This document shows positions 8,223-18,777 of a stretch of DNA of 64,000 nt, piece by piece (the first letter of the stretch is position 1; each line of letters opens with the position of its first letter). A program made the translations under genes and the position numbers. Under the pieces are notes generated by a model, which did no database searches, had not been told where the DNA came from, and worked only from the letters and a program-made list of their open reading frames with translations. Origin of the DNA: Arthrobacter stackebrandtii (lineage in GTDB: Bacteria > Actinomycetota > Actinomycetes > Actinomycetales > Micrococcaceae); assembly GCF_017876675.1 (NCBI RefSeq), contig NZ_JAGIOI010000001.1, positions 4,154,001 through 4,218,000 on the forward strand. Reading direction: 5' to 3'.

Positions 8223-9413
8223 ATGCAGGGCCCTGTACATGCTTTGAAAGCATGTACGGTGACAGTTCCCAAGAATCACCCCAGGTGTGGTGTATGTACT
8301 AAGAAGCTCGTAAAGAATGGCAAGACCAGCGCGGGAAGAACTAGGTGGCGGTGCAAGTCCTGTGGTGCTTCCAGCACCCAGTCACGTGTCGATGTCAGCA
8401 AGAAAGCAGAGTTCACAGCGTTCCTGTCCTGGATCACCGGCAAGGACCGTCAGGAAGCCCATGCAGGCTCCGCACGCACCTTTAGGCGTCAGAGTGCCTG
8501 GTGCTGGACGGTGTCCCCTACAGCCGTCGTGAGCGGCGAAATACACCCCCAGATCATGCTTGACGGAACGTACTTCAACGACTGGTGCGTGCTGGTCGCC
8601 TACACCGGCAACCACGTCATCGCCTGGCAGTGGTGCGACAGAGAAAAGAATGCGTCCTGGTCTGCCCTGCTGCAACAAATCCCGGCACCTGCGGTCGCGA
8701 TCGTTGACGGGCACAAAGGCCTGGAAAGTGCGCTGCGCGAGCACTGGCCAGAGACGAAGGTGCAACGGTGTCTTTTTCATATCCAGCAGAACATTCGAAC
8801 ACACCTCACGATGCGCCCAAACCTCGATGCCGGCAAGGAATTACTGGCACTAGCCAAGGCCCTGACACCGATCCAAGACCTTGACCAAGCCGCTGTCTGG
8901 GCCGGGGAATTCGCTTCCTGGGAAGCACGCTGGGAGTCCTTCTTGAAGACCCGAACCTACGCGAAGAAGAACGGCGAGAGGCCCTCCCATATCGGCACGA
9001 ACCAGCAATGGTGGTTTACACATCTACGCCTGCGTCGGGCCCGCGGAACACTGGCCACGGTATTGAAAAATGGGCACCTGTTCACTTGGCTCACCGCCGC
9101 CACCAACGAGCACAAGATCGACCGCACCACCAGCCCCTTGGAAGGCGGAATCAATGCCGGTCTCAAGCACCTTCTACGCGATCACCGTGGTCTCACCGAC
9201 GACCACGCCAAACGAGCCGTTGACTGGTACCTCTACCTCCACAGCGAGTCTCCGAAAGACCCCTGGACGTTCGTGAAACCCAGCCACTGGCAGCCCCAAA
9301 GAAAACAAAGCACAACCATCGAAGAGCCCATCGGGCCAGCCCTCTACGACACAGCCTTCAGCCCCGAAGACGGGAACGGAATCCAACAAGGATGGGGCGG
9401 AAGAAGCCGATGA
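8223..9413 (+). CDS. IS1249 family transposase (IS256-like), copy 1
   Basis: A 396-residue transposase. An N-terminal zinc-ribbon-like segment (CGVCTKKLVKNG and CKSCGAS) is followed by the DDE core, with MLDGTYFNDW, IVDGHKG and an HIQQNIRTHL segment. The C-terminal SPLEGGINAGLKHLLRDHRG carries the Glu. The ATG at 8223 is used. A GTG at 8259, just after a perfect hairpin (8235-8257), is an alternative that better matches the family N-terminus. The frame is intact. It differs from copy 2 by Ser versus Ile and Thr versus Lys. Confidence 0.93.
   Translation: MQGPVHALKACTVTVPKNHPRCGVCTKKLVKNGKTSAGRTRWRCKSCGASSTQSRVDVSKKAEFTAFLSWITGKDRQEAHAGSARTFRRQSAWCWTVSPTAVVSGEIHPQIMLDGTYFNDWCVLVAYTGNHVIAWQWCDREKNASWSALLQQIPAPAVAIVDGHKGLESALREHWPETKVQRCLFHIQQNIRTHLTMRPNLDAGKELLALAKALTPIQDLDQAAVWAGEFASWEARWESFLKTRTYAKKNGERPSHIGTNQQWWFTHLRLRRARGTLATVLKNGHLFTWLTAATNEHKIDRTTSPLEGGINAGLKHLLRDHRGLTDDHAKRAVDWYLYLHSESPKDPWTFVKPSHWQPQRKQSTTIEEPIGPALYDTAFSPEDGNGIQQGWGGRSR
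8235..8257 (+). other. Perfect hairpin at the 5' end of the IS1249 transposase gene
   Basis: GTACATGC, 7-nt loop, GCATGTAC. It is present identically in copy 2 (39397-39419). It could mask translation initiation on read-through transcripts, as hairpins do in some other IS elements (inference). Confidence 0.5.
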
Positions 9414-9520
9414 CACCCCCGGGCCATACACACATTCTGGCCGCTAACCCTGCGAAGTCACGGTGCAGGCGCTTAAACACGAAAACCCCCTGTCACCAGG
9501 AGGTTCCCGCACGAAAAAAG

Positions 9521-9601
9521 TACCCGAGGTGGGACTCGAACCCACACACCTTTCGATACTGCATTTTGAGTGCAGCGCGTCTACCATTCCGCCACTCGGG
9601 C
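9521..9601 (-). tRNA. tRNA-Leu (anticodon CAA)
   Basis: Acceptor arms GCCCGAG and CTCGGGT, a GGTTCGAGTCC T-arm, and an anticodon loop CTCAAAA between CTGCA and TGCAG, giving CAA, which reads UUG. There is a variable arm, as expected for class II. CCA is not encoded. A T-rich stretch follows the 3' end. It lies 71 bp from IS1249 copy 1. Confidence 0.95.
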
Positions 9602-9780
9602 CCCTGCAACACGGCCACAACGGCCTCCGTTACAAAGATCACGCTCTCATTATGGAATCTCTTCTCAACGAGTGCGCGGAACAACTCTACATGCATATAG
9701 GCTGTTTTGTAGAACCGAAGCCCGCCATGGGCATGATTTTTGCAAAATGTGGTGCACCTCACCCTTACAAGGAGTTACCT

Positions 9781-10383
9781 GTGTCTGAACAAACGGATTC
9801 CACCCCCACGTCCCCCGCACGCCGCGTCATCGTTGCCGAGGATGAGACCCTGATCCGTTTGGACATCATGGAGATCCTGCGCGGCGAAGGCTACGACGTC
9901 GTGGGCGAGGCCGACAACGGCGAAAAGGCCGTGGAGCTCGCGAAGGAGCTGCGCCCCGACCTGGTCCTCATGGACGTCAAGATGCCCGTCATGGACGGCA
10001 TCACTGCCGCGGAGCACATCGTCAAGGCCCGCATCGCCCCCGTGGTGCTGCTGACCGCCTTCAGCCAAAAGGAACTCGTGGAGCGTGCCCGCGACGCCGG
10101 CGCCATGGCCTACGTGGTCAAGCCCTTCACCCCCGCCGACCTCATCCCGGCCCTGGAGATTGCACTTTCCCGCCACGAGGAAATCAAGGCCCTTGAGGAC
10201 GAGGTTTCCGACCTCCAGGAGCAGTTCGCCACCCGCAAGCTCGTGGAGCGCGCCAAGTCCCTGCTGACCACCAAGATGGGCCTCACCGAGCCCGAGGCGT
10301 TCCGCTGGATCCAGAAGACCTCCATGGACCGCCGCCTGAGCATGCGCGAAGTTGCCGAGACCATCATCAACCAGGTCAACTAG
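9781..10383 (+). CDS. pdtaR: ANTAR-domain response regulator (PdtaR/Rv1626 type)
   Basis: A 200-residue two-domain regulator. The receiver domain has the acidic pair near Glu20-Asp21, phospho-acceptor Asp65 in LVLMDVKMPVMDG, and the conserved Lys in AYVVKPF. A coiled linker (about residues 135-160) leads to a C-terminal ANTAR domain (LVERAKSLLTTKMGLTEPEA). ANTAR domains bind paired-hairpin RNAs to control transcription termination. In mycobacteria the partner kinase is PdtaS; none is seen here. The GTG at 9781 was chosen because AAGGAG lies 7 nt upstream and the family N-terminus fits; the frame is open further upstream through the tRNA and is ignored. It is followed by a strong terminator and faces pyk convergently. 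Confidence 0.93.
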   Translation: MSEQTDSTPTSPARRVIVAEDETLIRLDIMEILRGEGYDVVGEADNGEKAVELAKELRPDLVLMDVKMPVMDGITAAEHIVKARIAPVVLLTAFSQKELVERARDAGAMAYVVKPFTPADLIPALEIALSRHEEIKALEDEVSDLQEQFATRKLVERAKSLLTTKMGLTEPEAFRWIQKTSMDRRLSMREVAETIINQVN

Positions 10384-10400
10384 GACTAACGCCGAACACT

Positions 10401-10468
10401 AAATGAAGCCGATCGTGCTTTCTGAGCCCGGGATTCCGGGATCAGAAAGCGGGATCGGCTTCATTTTT
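10401..10468 (+). terminator. Intrinsic terminator of pdtaR
   Basis: A long stem (AAATGAAGCCGATC paired with GATCGGCTTCATTT) contains an inner stem GCTTTCTGA/TCAGAAAGC, followed by a T run in the plus direction. It lies 18 bp after the pdtaR stop. Confidence 0.85.
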
Positions 10469-10486
10469 GCCCAGAGCCCTTAAAGC

Positions 10487-10539
10487 ACGACGGCGGCACC
10501 CGCCCAACGCGTCAAGCGAAAGGCAGGTGCCGCCGTCGT
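10487..10539. terminator. Hairpin in pdtaR-pyk convergent spacer
   Basis: ACGACGGCGGCACC (10487-10500) pairs with GGTGCCGCCGTCGT (10526-10539). It lies between convergent genes and has no clear T run. It may act as a secondary or bidirectional terminator. Confidence 0.45.
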
Positions 10540-10576
10540 TGTCTAACGAAGGTGCCGGGACCACGCGCCCGAGGCC

Positions 10577-10610
10577 CCAAGGCCCGGACGCGCGAGCGTC
10601 CGGGCCTTGG
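10577..10610 (-). terminator. Stem-loop terminator of pyk
   Basis: A perfect 15-bp stem CCAAGGCCCGGACGC with a GCGA loop, 13 bp downstream of the pyk stop. There is no strong T run. Confidence 0.65.
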
Positions 10611-10623
10611 GAGAGTGCGTGGA

Positions 10624-12111
10624 TCAGTCAGTGGGCCAGGGACCGATCTTTTCGCGGGTGGCGCCGCCGCCAACTCCGGCCTTGCCGAGGTCGGCGAGGT
10701 CGCCCACCTTGTGCACCTTGACCAGGTTGGTGGAGCCGGCCTGTCCGGGAGGGGAACCGGCGGCGATGACGACGAGGTCGCCCTCGTTTACGACGCCCTT
10801 TTCCAGCAGCGCGGTGTCGACCTGCTCCGTCATGGCGTCCGTGTGGGCGACCATGGGGACCAGGACGGGCTCGATGCCCCAGGCGAGGGCGAGCTGGTTG
10901 CGCACGCGCTCATCCGGGGTGAAGGCGAAGACGTGCTTGGCCGGGCGCAGGCGTGAGAGGCGGTGTGCCGAGTCGCCGGACTGCGTGAACGTGGCGATGT
11001 ACTTGGCGTCCAGCTGGTTGGCGATCTGCACGGCAGCTGCCGTGATGACGCCGCCACGGGTCTTCGGATCGGAGGTGAGCTTCGGGATCAGCTTCATGCC
11101 GGCCTCGGACTCAGCGGCCTCGATGATGCGTGCCATGGTCTGCACGGTCACGATCGGGAACGCACCGACACTGGTCTCGCCGGAGAGCATGACTGCATCC
11201 GCACCGTCGAGGACGGCGTTGGCGCAGTCGGAAGCCTCGGCGCGGGTGGGGCGCGGGTTCTCGATCATGGATTCGAGCACCTGCGTGGCCACGATGACCG
11301 GCTTGGCCCAGCGGCGTGCCAGCTCGACACAGCGCTTCTGCACCAGCGGGACGTCTTCCAGCGGAAGCTCAACGCCGAGGTCGCCACGGGCAACCATGAT
11401 GGCGTCGAAGGCGTCAACGATGGCCTCGAGGTTTTCGACGGCCTGCGGCTTCTCGATCTTGGCGATGACCGGCACGCGGCGGCCTTCTTCGTCCATGATC
11501 TCGTGGACGCGGGTGATGTCGGCGGCGTCGCGCACGAAGGACAGCGCGACAAGGTCGACGCCGCAGCCCAGGGACCAGCGCAGGTCCTCCTCATCCTTTT
11601 CGCTCAGGGCGGGGACGTTCACGGCAACGCCGGGGAGGTTGATGCCCTTGTTGTTGGACACCTTGCCGGGGACGGTCACCTCGGTGACCACCTTGACGTC
11701 GTCGACCGCGGTGGCGCGGACGGAAACCTTGCCGTCGTCAATGAGCATGATGTCGCCGACCTTGACGTCCTCGGTGAGGGACTTCAGGGTGGTGGAGCAG
11801 ATGTCCTTGGTGCCGGGGACGTCTTCGGTGGTGATGGTGAAGACATCGCCCACGGCCAGGTCGTAGCCTACGTCGTTGGCGAAGCGGCCCAGGCGGATCT
11901 TGGGGCCCTGCAAGTCAGCCATGATGGCGACGGGCTTGCCAAGCGCCTCGGCGGCCTTGCGCACGTTATCGTATGTGTTCTGGTGCACGGTGTAGTCACC
12001 GTGGCTCATGTTCATGCGGGCTACGTTGACGCCCGCTTCCAGTACCGCAAGTGTGTTTTCATAGCTGGCGATAGCCGGCCCGAAAGTCGCAACAATCTTT
12101 GCGCGTCTCAA
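10624..12111 (-). CDS. pyk: Pyruvate kinase
   Basis: A 495-residue glycolytic enzyme transferring phosphate from PEP to ADP. Landmarks are the N-terminal KIVATFGPA, MNMSHG, the GPKIRLGRF segment, the catalytic-lysine region VIAKIEKPQAVENL, ARGDLGVE, and TRAEASDCANAVLDGADAVMLSGET (split here by text only). A C-terminal regulatory domain is present. The start is TTG at 12111 because the family N-terminus RRAKIVATFGPA begins there. It is convergent with pdtaR and lies downstream of gltBD on the same strand with a 68-bp gap, so it may have its own promoter. Confidence 0.96.
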   Translation of the reverse strand: MRRAKIVATFGPAIASYENTLAVLEAGVNVARMNMSHGDYTVHQNTYDNVRKAAEALGKPVAIMADLQGPKIRLGRFANDVGYDLAVGDVFTITTEDVPGTKDICSTTLKSLTEDVKVGDIMLIDDGKVSVRATAVDDVKVVTEVTVPGKVSNNKGINLPGVAVNVPALSEKDEEDLRWSLGCGVDLVALSFVRDAADITRVHEIMDEEGRRVPVIAKIEKPQAVENLEAIVDAFDAIMVARGDLGVELPLEDVPLVQKRCVELARRWAKPVIVATQVLESMIENPRPTRAEASDCANAVLDGADAVMLSGETSVGAFPIVTVQTMARIIEAAESEAGMKLIPKLTSDPKTRGGVITAAAVQIANQLDAKYIATFTQSGDSAHRLSRLRPAKHVFAFTPDERVRNQLALAWGIEPVLVPMVAHTDAMTEQVDTALLEKGVVNEGDLVVIAAGSPPGQAGSTNLVKVHKVGDLADLGKAGVGGGATREKIGPWPTD

Positions 12112-12179
12112 TGTACCTACCTAGTGTGTGGTTTTCAGCATAAAACTTTGGTGCCCCCAGACAGCCTATCGTCTACAGG

Positions 12180-13646
12180 CTAGACACTGATAGCCGATTC
12201 ACTGGGTGAGACGGGGGCGGGGAGAAATGTTTCGCCCATCAGGAACTTGTCCACCGCCGCGGCACAGGCCCGCCCTTCCGCAATGGCCCACACAATCAGC
12301 GACTGGCCGCGGCCTGCATCCCCGGCGGCAAAGACCCCTTCACGGTCCGTCATGTAATGGCCGTCACGGTTAACATTTCCGCGGGCATCGAGGCTGACGG
12401 GCAGCTGGTGGGTCAGTTCCGCCGTTTCCGGACCGGTAAAGCCGAGCGCCAGGAACACCAGGTCCGCCGGGATGGTCCGCTCCGTGCCCTCCTTCGGCAC
12501 GCGCCGGCCGTCCACATATTCTGTCTCGGCAATGACCAGCCCGGTCAGCACGCCGTCCTCGCCCAGGAACTCCACGGTGGAGGCCAGGTAGCTCCGCTCG
12601 CCGCCCTCTTCGTGGGCACTGGCCACCTCAAACAAGTTCGGGAAAGTGGGCCACGGCTGGTTGGCCGTGCGCTCCAGCGGCGGCTGGGTGCCGATCGCCA
12701 GCGTCGTCACGGAGGCAGCGTGCTGGCGGTGGGCCGTGCCAAGGCAGTCAGCACCGGTGTCGCCGCCGCCCAGGATGACCACATGCTTGCCGGCCGCATC
12801 AATCCGGCCCGGACCTGCGCCGTCGAACGTGTCACCGGCGACGGCGCGGTTGGCCTGCACCAGGTAGTCCATGGCGAAGTGGACGCCGGACAGGGCACGG
12901 CCCGGGATGGGGAGGTCGCGCGGGACGGTCGCGCCGGTGCAGACCACGACGGCGTCATAGCGGCGCCGCAGCTGGTCCCAGCTGATGTCGCGGCCCACGT
13001 CGACGCCGGTGCGGAAGCGGGTGCCCTCGGCCTCCATCTGAGCGATGCGCCGGTCAATGCTTTCCTTCTCCAGCTTGAAGTCGGGGATGCCGTAGCGCAG
13101 GAGCCCGCCGATCCGGTCGTCGCGTTCATAGACGGCCACGGTGTGCCCGGTGCGGGTGAGCTGCTGGGCGGCCGCCAGCCCGGCCGGGCCTGAGCCGACG
13201 ACGGCGACCGTCTTGCCGGTGAGCCGCGCCGGGGGCAGCGGGTGCACCCAGTCCTGGTTGAACGCCTCGTCGATGATGGAAACCTCCACCTGCTTGATGG
13301 TGACGGCGGGCTGGTTGATGGACAGCACGCAGGCGCTCTCACACGGGGCGGGGCACAGCCGGCCGGTCCATTCCGGGAAGTTGTTGGTGGAGTGCAGGCG
13401 CTCCGCCGCCTCCTCGCCCTTGTCGCGCCAGGTGAGGTCGTTCCATTCGGGGATCAGGTTGCCCAGCGGGCAGCCCTGGTGGCAGAACGGCACGCCGCAG
13501 TCCATGCAGCGCCCGGCCTGGGACTTCAGGATGCCCTTCTCCTGCGCCTCATAGACTTCCTTCCAGTCCATGATGCGCACCGGGACGGGGCGACGCTTTT
13601 GGGTGATGCGTTCCCTGTTGTTCAAAAAGCCGTGCGGATCAGCCAC
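12180..13646 (-). CDS. gltD: Glutamate synthase (NADPH) small subunit
   Basis: A 488-residue FAD and Fe-S subunit that passes electrons from NADPH to GltB for glutamate synthesis from glutamine and 2-oxoglutarate. N-terminal cysteine clusters ([20 protein letters not shown] and [10 protein letters not shown]) bind the 4Fe-4S centres. Two dinucleotide folds follow ([17 protein letters not shown] and [15 protein letters not shown]). The C-terminal [17 protein letters not shown] segment contacts FAD. The GTG at 13646 overlaps the gltB stop by 8 bp, so the pair is translationally coupled; the frame open further upstream is gltB shadow. Confidence 0.96.
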   Translation of the reverse strand: MADPHGFLNNRERITQKRRPVPVRIMDWKEVYEAQEKGILKSQAGRCMDCGVPFCHQGCPLGNLIPEWNDLTWRDKGEEAAERLHSTNNFPEWTGRLCPAPCESACVLSINQPAVTIKQVEVSIIDEAFNQDWVHPLPPARLTGKTVAVVGSGPAGLAAAQQLTRTGHTVAVYERDDRIGGLLRYGIPDFKLEKESIDRRIAQMEAEGTRFRTGVDVGRDISWDQLRRRYDAVVVCTGATVPRDLPIPGRALSGVHFAMDYLVQANRAVAGDTFDGAGPGRIDAAGKHVVILGGGDTGADCLGTAHRQHAASVTTLAIGTQPPLERTANQPWPTFPNLFEVASAHEEGGERSYLASTVEFLGEDGVLTGLVIAETEYVDGRRVPKEGTERTIPADLVFLALGFTGPETAELTHQLPVSLDARGNVNRDGHYMTDREGVFAAGDAGRGQSLIVWAIAEGRACAAAVDKFLMGETFLPAPVSPSESAISV

Positions 13647-16600
13647 CGGTGACCTCCAAAATTTTCTGCCAGGCGGCTGCACCGTCCGGGTCCTCTCCCA
13701 GCCCGGCTGATGCCAGGCGGGTTTCCAATACTGCCGCGTAGTCGCGGGGCAAAACCTTGGTGAAGCGGGCTGCGGCGGCGGGGAAGCCGGCCAGCAGCGC
13801 ACGTGCCGCCGCCGAGTCCGTCTCCTCGGCGTGCCGGGCCAGCAGTGAGCCGAGAATGTCGGTGTCTGCGCCGTCGAGCGCCAGCAGGGACAGCTCCCCG
13901 GAGTCCAGCGCGGCCTTGTTCAGCTGGCGCGGGTCAAGGTCCAGGACGTAGGCGGTGCCGCCGGACATGCCGGCTGCAAAGTTGCGGCCGATGGGCCCGA
14001 GGATGAGCGCGGTCCCGCCGGTCATGTACTCGCAGCCGTGGTCGCCGATCCCCTCCACCACGGCGGTGGCGCCGGAGTTGCGGACCAGGAAGCGCTCCCC
14101 CACGAGGCCGTTGAGGAACATCTCCCCGCTGGTGGCACCGTATCCGATCACGTTGCCGGCAATCACGTTGGTTCCGGCATCGAGGGCGCTGCCGCGGGGC
14201 GGGCGGACCGTGATGCGGCCGCCGGAGAGGCCCTTGCCCACGTAGTCGTTGGCCTCTCCGAGCAGGCGCAGCGTGATGCCGGCCGGCATGAACGCGCCGA
14301 GCGACTGGCCGGCCTGGCCCTCGAGGGTGACGTCGATGGTGTCCGGGCCCAGCAGTTCCGTGCCGAAGGTGCGGGTCACGTGGTAGCCGAGCATGGTGCC
14401 CACCGAACGGTCGGTGTTGACCACCGGCAGGCTGATTTTTACGGGCGTGCGGGCGTTCAGGGCCTCGGCGGACATGGCCAGCAGCTGCTGGTCGAAGTGC
14501 TTCTCAAGCTCGTGGTTCTGGCGGGTGAGGTTGCGCACCGGCGCATCGGCCGGGACGCCGGCGTCGGAGAGGATGGGCGTCAGGTCCAGGCCCGCCGTCT
14601 TCCAGTGGTCCACGGCGGCGGCCAGCTCCAGCACCTCGCTGTGGCCGATCGCCTCCTCCAGGCTGCGGAAGCCCAGTTCCGCGAGCAGTTCCCGCACTTC
14701 CTGCGCCAGGAACTCGAAGAAGTTGACCACAAACTCGGGCTTGCCGGTGAAGCGGCTGCGCAGCTCGGGGTTCTGGGTGGCCACGCCCACGGGGCAGGTG
14801 TCCAGGTGGCAGACTCGCATCATGACGCAGCCGGACACCACCAGGGGTGCGGTGGCGAAGCCGTATTCCTCGGCACCGAGCAGCGCGGCGATGACCACGT
14901 CGCGCCCGGTCTTGAGCTGTCCGTCAACCTGGACCACGACGCGTTCGCGCAGCCCGTTCAGGCGCAGGGTCTGCTGGGTCTCTGCGAGCCCGAGCTCCCA
15001 GGGCATGCCCGCGTGCTTGAGCGAGTTGAGCGGGCTGGCGCCGGTGCCGCCGTCGTGCCCGGAAACGAGTACGACGTCGGCCTTGGCCTTGGTCACTCCC
15101 GCCGCCACGGTGCCGATCCCCAGTTCGGAGACGAGCTTGACGTGGACGCGTGCTTCGGGGTTGGCGCGCTTGCAGTCGTGGATCAGCTGGGCCAGGTCCT
15201 CGATGGAATAGATGTCATGGTGCGGGGGCGGGGAGATGAGCCCGACGCCGGGTGTGGAGTGGCGGGTTTCGGCGATCCACGGGTACACCTTCTTGGCCAT
15301 GAGCTGCCCGCCCTCCCCCGGCTTGGCGCCCTGTGCCATCTTGATCTGGATGTCCTGGGCGTTGCTCAGGTACAGGCTCGTGACGCCGAAGCGGCCGGAG
15401 GCGACCTGCTTGATGGCGCTGCGCCGCTCCGGGTCGAGGAGGCGGTCAACATCCTCGCCGCCCTCACCAGTGTTGGACTTGGCGCCCAGCCGGTTCATGG
15501 CGATGGCCAGGGTCTGGTGGGCCTCCTGCGAGATGGATCCGTAGCTCATGGCGCCGGTGGAGAAGCGCTTGACGATGGTGGACACCGGCTCCACTTCCTC
15601 CAACGGCACCGGTGCGCGGTCCTTGAACCCCAGCAGCCCGCGGAAGGTGTTGAGCTTCTCTGACTGGTCGTTGACGCCGTCGCTGTACTTCTTGAAGATG
15701 TCGTAGCGGCGTTCCCGCGTGGCGTGCTGCAGGCGGAACACCGTGTCCGGGTTGAACAGGTGCGGCTCGCCGTCCCGGCGCCACTGGTACTCGCCGCCAC
15801 CAAGGAGCGGGCGATGGGGGACGTCGACGCCGTCCACGGGGTAGGCGTTCTGGTGCCGGGCCGCGACCTCGGCCGCGATGACGTCCAGGCCCACGCCGCC
15901 CAGCTGTGAGGCCGTGCCGGTGAAGTACTGGTTGATGAATCCCTGGGACAGGCCCAGCGCCTCAAAGGTCTGTGCGCCGCAGTAGGAGGACACGGTGGAG
16001 ATGCCCATCTTGGACATGATTTTCAGCACGCCCTTGCCCAGGCCCTTGATGAGGTTGTGGACGGCCTCCTCCGCGGAGACGCCGGTGACATCGCCGGTGC
16101 GGACCAGCTCCTCCACGGATTCCATGGCCAGGTAGGGGTTCACTGCCGCGGCACCGTAGCCCACCAGGACCGCCACATGGTGGACTTCCCGGACGTCCCC
16201 GGCCTCCACGACGAGCGAGACCTTGGTGCGGTTGGCGCTGCGCAGCAAGTGGTGGTGGACGGCGCTGAGCAGCAGCAGCGACGGAATCGGGGCCCAGGCT
16301 GCGGAGGAGTCGCGGTCCGAGAGCACAATGTACTGCACGCCGCGGTTGATCGCGCCGGAGACCTGCTCACAGATTTCGCCCAGCCGGGCACGCAGGGCGG
16401 GCTCACCGCCGTCGAGCTTGTACAGGCCGCGCACCTTCATGGCGATGCGCTCCCCGCCGGAGCCGTCCGGCAGGAACGGGCTTTCCATGTTGGCGATCTT
16501 GGCGAGGTCGTCGTTGTCGATGACGGGGAAGGTCAGCGCGAGCTGCGGCGCCTTGACCTTGCTGCGCGAGAGCAGGTTGCCCTGGGGACCGATGGTGGTG

Positions 16601-18276
16601 TTGAGCGAGGTGACAAGTTCCTCGCGGATGGCGTCCAACGGCGGGTTCGTGACCTGCGCGAACTGCTGGACGAAGTAGTCGAAGAGCAGGCGCGGGCGCT
16701 TGGACAGCACGGCCACCGGGGTGTCGGTGCCCATGGCACCCAGCGGCTCGGCACCGGTCTTGGCCATGGGGCCGAGCAGGATCTTCAGCTCCTCGGTGGT
16801 GTAGCCGAAGGTGCGCTGGCGGTGCAGCACGGAGGCAGTGGTGTGCACAATGTGCTCGCGTTCGGGCAGTTCGGCGAGGCGGAGTGTGTTCTCGCGGGCC
16901 CAGTCGGCGTACGGGTTCGCCGAGGAGGCCTGTGCCTTGATGTCGGAGTCGCTGACGAGCTCGCCCTTGTCCGTGTCAACCAGGAACATTGTTCCGGGAG
17001 CGACGCGGCCCTTCTCCACGATGGATTCCGGGGCCAGGTCCAGCACGCCGACCTCGGAGGCGAGGACGACAAGGCCGTCGTCGGTGACCCAGTAGCGGGC
17101 GGGGCGCAGGCCGTTGCGGTCCAGGGTGGCGCCGACGAGCGTGCCGTCCGTGAACGAGACTGCGGCGGGGCCGTCCCAGGGCTCCATCATGAGCGAGTGG
17201 TATTCGTAGAACGCCCTGCGGGCCGGGTCCATGGTGGCGTGGTTTTCCCAGGCCTCGGGGATCATCATCATAATGGCCTCGGTCATGGGGCGCCCGGACA
17301 GCCAGAGCAGTTCGGCGACTTCGTCAAAGGAGGCCGAGTCCGATGCCCCCGGGGTGCAGATGGGGAACAGCTCTTCCGGGGTGTCGCCCAACAGGGCGTG
17401 GGACATGGTGGACTGGCGGGCCCGCATCCAGTTGCGGTTGCCCTTGACCGTGTTGATTTCGCCGTTGTGGGCGATGGTGCGGAACGGCTGGGCCAGCGGC
17501 CAGGACGGGAAGGTGTTGGTGGAGAAGCGTGAGTGCACCACGGCGAGCTTGGTGGCGAAGCGGTCGTCGGAGAGGTCCGGGTAGAACGGCTCCAGCTGGG
17601 CCGTGGTCACCATGCCCTTGTAGACAATGGTCTTGGAGGAGAACGACGGGAAGTAGACGCCAAGCTTCTGCTGGGCCCGCTTGCGCAGGCGGAAGGCCTT
17701 GCGGTCAAGCTCGTTGGCCTGCTTCGTCTCCAAGACTTGGGCGCCATTGTGCAAAGACACGAAGAGTTGGCTGAAGTGCGGCATGCACGCCTCGGCGGCG
17801 GCACCCACGAGGCCGTGGGTCACAGGGACTTCCCGCCAGCCCAGGACGGTCAGGCCTTCGCTTTCCGCGAGTGATTCCAGGCCTGCCCTTGCGGCCGCCT
17901 GTTCCTGCGGGTCTGCGGGGAGGAAAGCGGTTCCGGCGGCGTAGTGCCCCTGGGCCGGCAGCTCGAAGCCCGCCACGGCGCGGAAGAACGCGTCGGGAAT
18001 CTGGATCAGGATTCCGGCGCCGTCGCCGGTGCCCTCATCGGCCCCCACCGCGCCGCGGTGTTCCAACCGGCGCAGGGCAATGAGCGCCTGAGTCACGATG
18101 TCGTGCCCGGCCGAGCCGCGCAGTGTGGCCACGATGGCCAGGCCGCAGGCGTCCTTTTCATTTTCCGGCTGGTACAGCCCGGCCTGGTCAGGCATGGCGG
18201 CGAAGCGCCTGAATGGCGAGATGGCCTCGGCTGCCTCTGGAATCTGGTGGGAGCCACGTGCATTGTTCAGTGTCAC
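13639..18276 (-). CDS. gltB: Glutamate synthase large subunit
   Basis: A 1545-residue enzyme. The class II amidotransferase domain uses Cys44 (in KDACGLAI), which becomes the N-terminus after propeptide removal. A central domain and the FMN-binding synthase barrel follow, including [19 protein letters not shown]. The 3Fe-4S cysteines lie in [15 protein letters not shown], and a C-terminal GXGXG beta-helix ends the protein. The GTG at 18276 has GGAAGGA about 11 nt upstream and gives a propeptide of normal length. The first gene of gltBD; upstream lies an unusually AT-rich 100-bp stretch that probably holds its control region. Confidence 0.96.
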   Translation of the reverse strand: MTLNNARGSHQIPEAAEAISPFRRFAAMPDQAGLYQPENEKDACGLAIVATLRGSAGHDIVTQALIALRRLEHRGAVGADEGTGDGAGILIQIPDAFFRAVAGFELPAQGHYAAGTAFLPADPQEQAAARAGLESLAESEGLTVLGWREVPVTHGLVGAAAEACMPHFSQLFVSLHNGAQVLETKQANELDRKAFRLRKRAQQKLGVYFPSFSSKTIVYKGMVTTAQLEPFYPDLSDDRFATKLAVVHSRFSTNTFPSWPLAQPFRTIAHNGEINTVKGNRNWMRARQSTMSHALLGDTPEELFPICTPGASDSASFDEVAELLWLSGRPMTEAIMMMIPEAWENHATMDPARRAFYEYHSLMMEPWDGPAAVSFTDGTLVGATLDRNGLRPARYWVTDDGLVVLASEVGVLDLAPESIVEKGRVAPGTMFLVDTDKGELVSDSDIKAQASSANPYADWARENTLRLAELPEREHIVHTTASVLHRQRTFGYTTEELKILLGPMAKTGAEPLGAMGTDTPVAVLSKRPRLLFDYFVQQFAQVTNPPLDAIREELVTSLNTTIGPQGNLLSRSKVKAPQLALTFPVIDNDDLAKIANMESPFLPDGSGGERIAMKVRGLYKLDGGEPALRARLGEICEQVSGAINRGVQYIVLSDRDSSAAWAPIPSLLLLSAVHHHLLRSANRTKVSLVVEAGDVREVHHVAVLVGYGAAAVNPYLAMESVEELVRTGDVTGVSAEEAVHNLIKGLGKGVLKIMSKMGISTVSSYCGAQTFEALGLSQGFINQYFTGTASQLGGVGLDVIAAEVAARHQNAYPVDGVDVPHRPLLGGGEYQWRRDGEPHLFNPDTVFRLQHATRERRYDIFKKYSDGVNDQSEKLNTFRGLLGFKDRAPVPLEEVEPVSTIVKRFSTGAMSYGSISQEAHQTLAIAMNRLGAKSNTGEGGEDVDRLLDPERRSAIKQVASGRFGVTSLYLSNAQDIQIKMAQGAKPGEGGQLMAKKVYPWIAETRHSTPGVGLISPPPHHDIYSIEDLAQLIHDCKRANPEARVHVKLVSELGIGTVAAGVTKAKADVVLVSGHDGGTGASPLNSLKHAGMPWELGLAETQQTLRLNGLRERVVVQVDGQLKTGRDVVIAALLGAEEYGFATAPLVVSGCVMMRVCHLDTCPVGVATQNPELRSRFTGKPEFVVNFFEFLAQEVRELLAELGFRSLEEAIGHSEVLELAAAVDHWKTAGLDLTPILSDAGVPADAPVRNLTRQNHELEKHFDQQLLAMSAEALNARTPVKISLPVVNTDRSVGTMLGYHVTRTFGTELLGPDTIDVTLEGQAGQSLGAFMPAGITLRLLGEANDYVGKGLSGGRITVRPPRGSALDAGTNVIAGNVIGYGATSGEMFLNGLVGERFLVRNSGATAVVEGIGDHGCEYMTGGTALILGPIGRNFAAGMSGGTAYVLDLDPRQLNKAALDSGELSLLALDGADTDILGSLLARHAEETDSAAARALLAGFPAAAARFTKVLPRDYAAVLETRLASAGLGEDPDGAAAWQKILEVTGG

Positions 18277-18484
18277 GACGTGTGAGTCCTTCCCCGTGGA
18301 TGAGCGATTGGTGGGGACGACGCTGGCCCGGACGGTGGGGGGCGGATCCCGCCCAACGTAATCGGCGAACAGGCAGTTCACCGTGCACTTGCACAATAGA
18401 GAGCGGGTCGATGGACCCTCCGTTTTGCGCAGCGGTTTTTACTATATAGCCGTGCGCGGGACCGAAATATGCAATTCTCATTAT

Positions 18485-18512
18485 TTGACACGATATGCAA
18501 GAACAGTAATAT
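18485..18512 (+). promoter_or_regulatory. Near-consensus sigma70-type promoter with no known downstream gene
   Basis: TTGACA, 16 bp, TAATAT. It points away from gltB toward the convergent lgt end. It could drive an untranslated RNA or be part of the gltB operator region. Confidence 0.35.
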
Positions 18513-18621
18513 TAAAAGTTTTCAGCGGCACAAGCTGCTCCTCAGATGTCCACAGCACGGGCCTGCCGCGGCTCCCGCCCCAACGCCAGAGTCCGTGCCC
18601 AGCTGCCACCGGTCCGGCGTG

Positions 18622-18704
18622 AACTTATGCGGACTATCCGCGGGTCAGCCATGCGCATGACTCCTTATGCGCAAGCGCGGGCCGGGGATCCTGCGCATAA
18701 GTTC
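18622..18704. repeat. Inverted TTATGCGCA elements
   Basis: AACTTATGCG at 18622-18631 and its inverse CGCATAAGTT at 18694-18703 flank a third copy (CTTATGCGCA at 18664-18673) and a CATGCGCATG palindrome at 18650-18659. No coding role is seen. Confidence 0.5.
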
Positions 18705-18777
18705 GGAACGGCTCAAGGGACCGCACGGCGCGAGGGACCGCGGGCAGGGATGCCTGCTGAAGCGGGCGCTTAAACAA

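Larger units (their letters stand above)
8166..9450 (+). mobile_element. IS1249-type element, copy 1 (no target duplication)
   Basis: A 1285-bp element with perfect 26-bp terminal inverted repeats beginning GGGTTAGCGGCCAGAATG and ending as the complement CATTCTGGCCGCTAACCC. Boundaries were fixed by aligning with copy 2 at 39328-40612, from which it differs at only three positions seen by eye. The 8-bp flanks differ (GAAAAAGT left, TGCGAAGT right), so there is no target-site duplication. That suggests recombination or an adjacent deletion after insertion. Confidence 0.92.

Noticed and set aside
8158-9458. Target duplication for IS1249 copy 1
   Set aside because: Flanking octamers GAAAAAGT and TGCGAAGT do not match; only the last GT and a GAA-like core are shared.
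14038-15663. 541-codon plus-strand frame, and a further one at 16057-17532, opposite gltB
   Set aside because: Antisense shadows of a well-supported gltB; translations are Gly/Val/Gln-rich without any family likeness.
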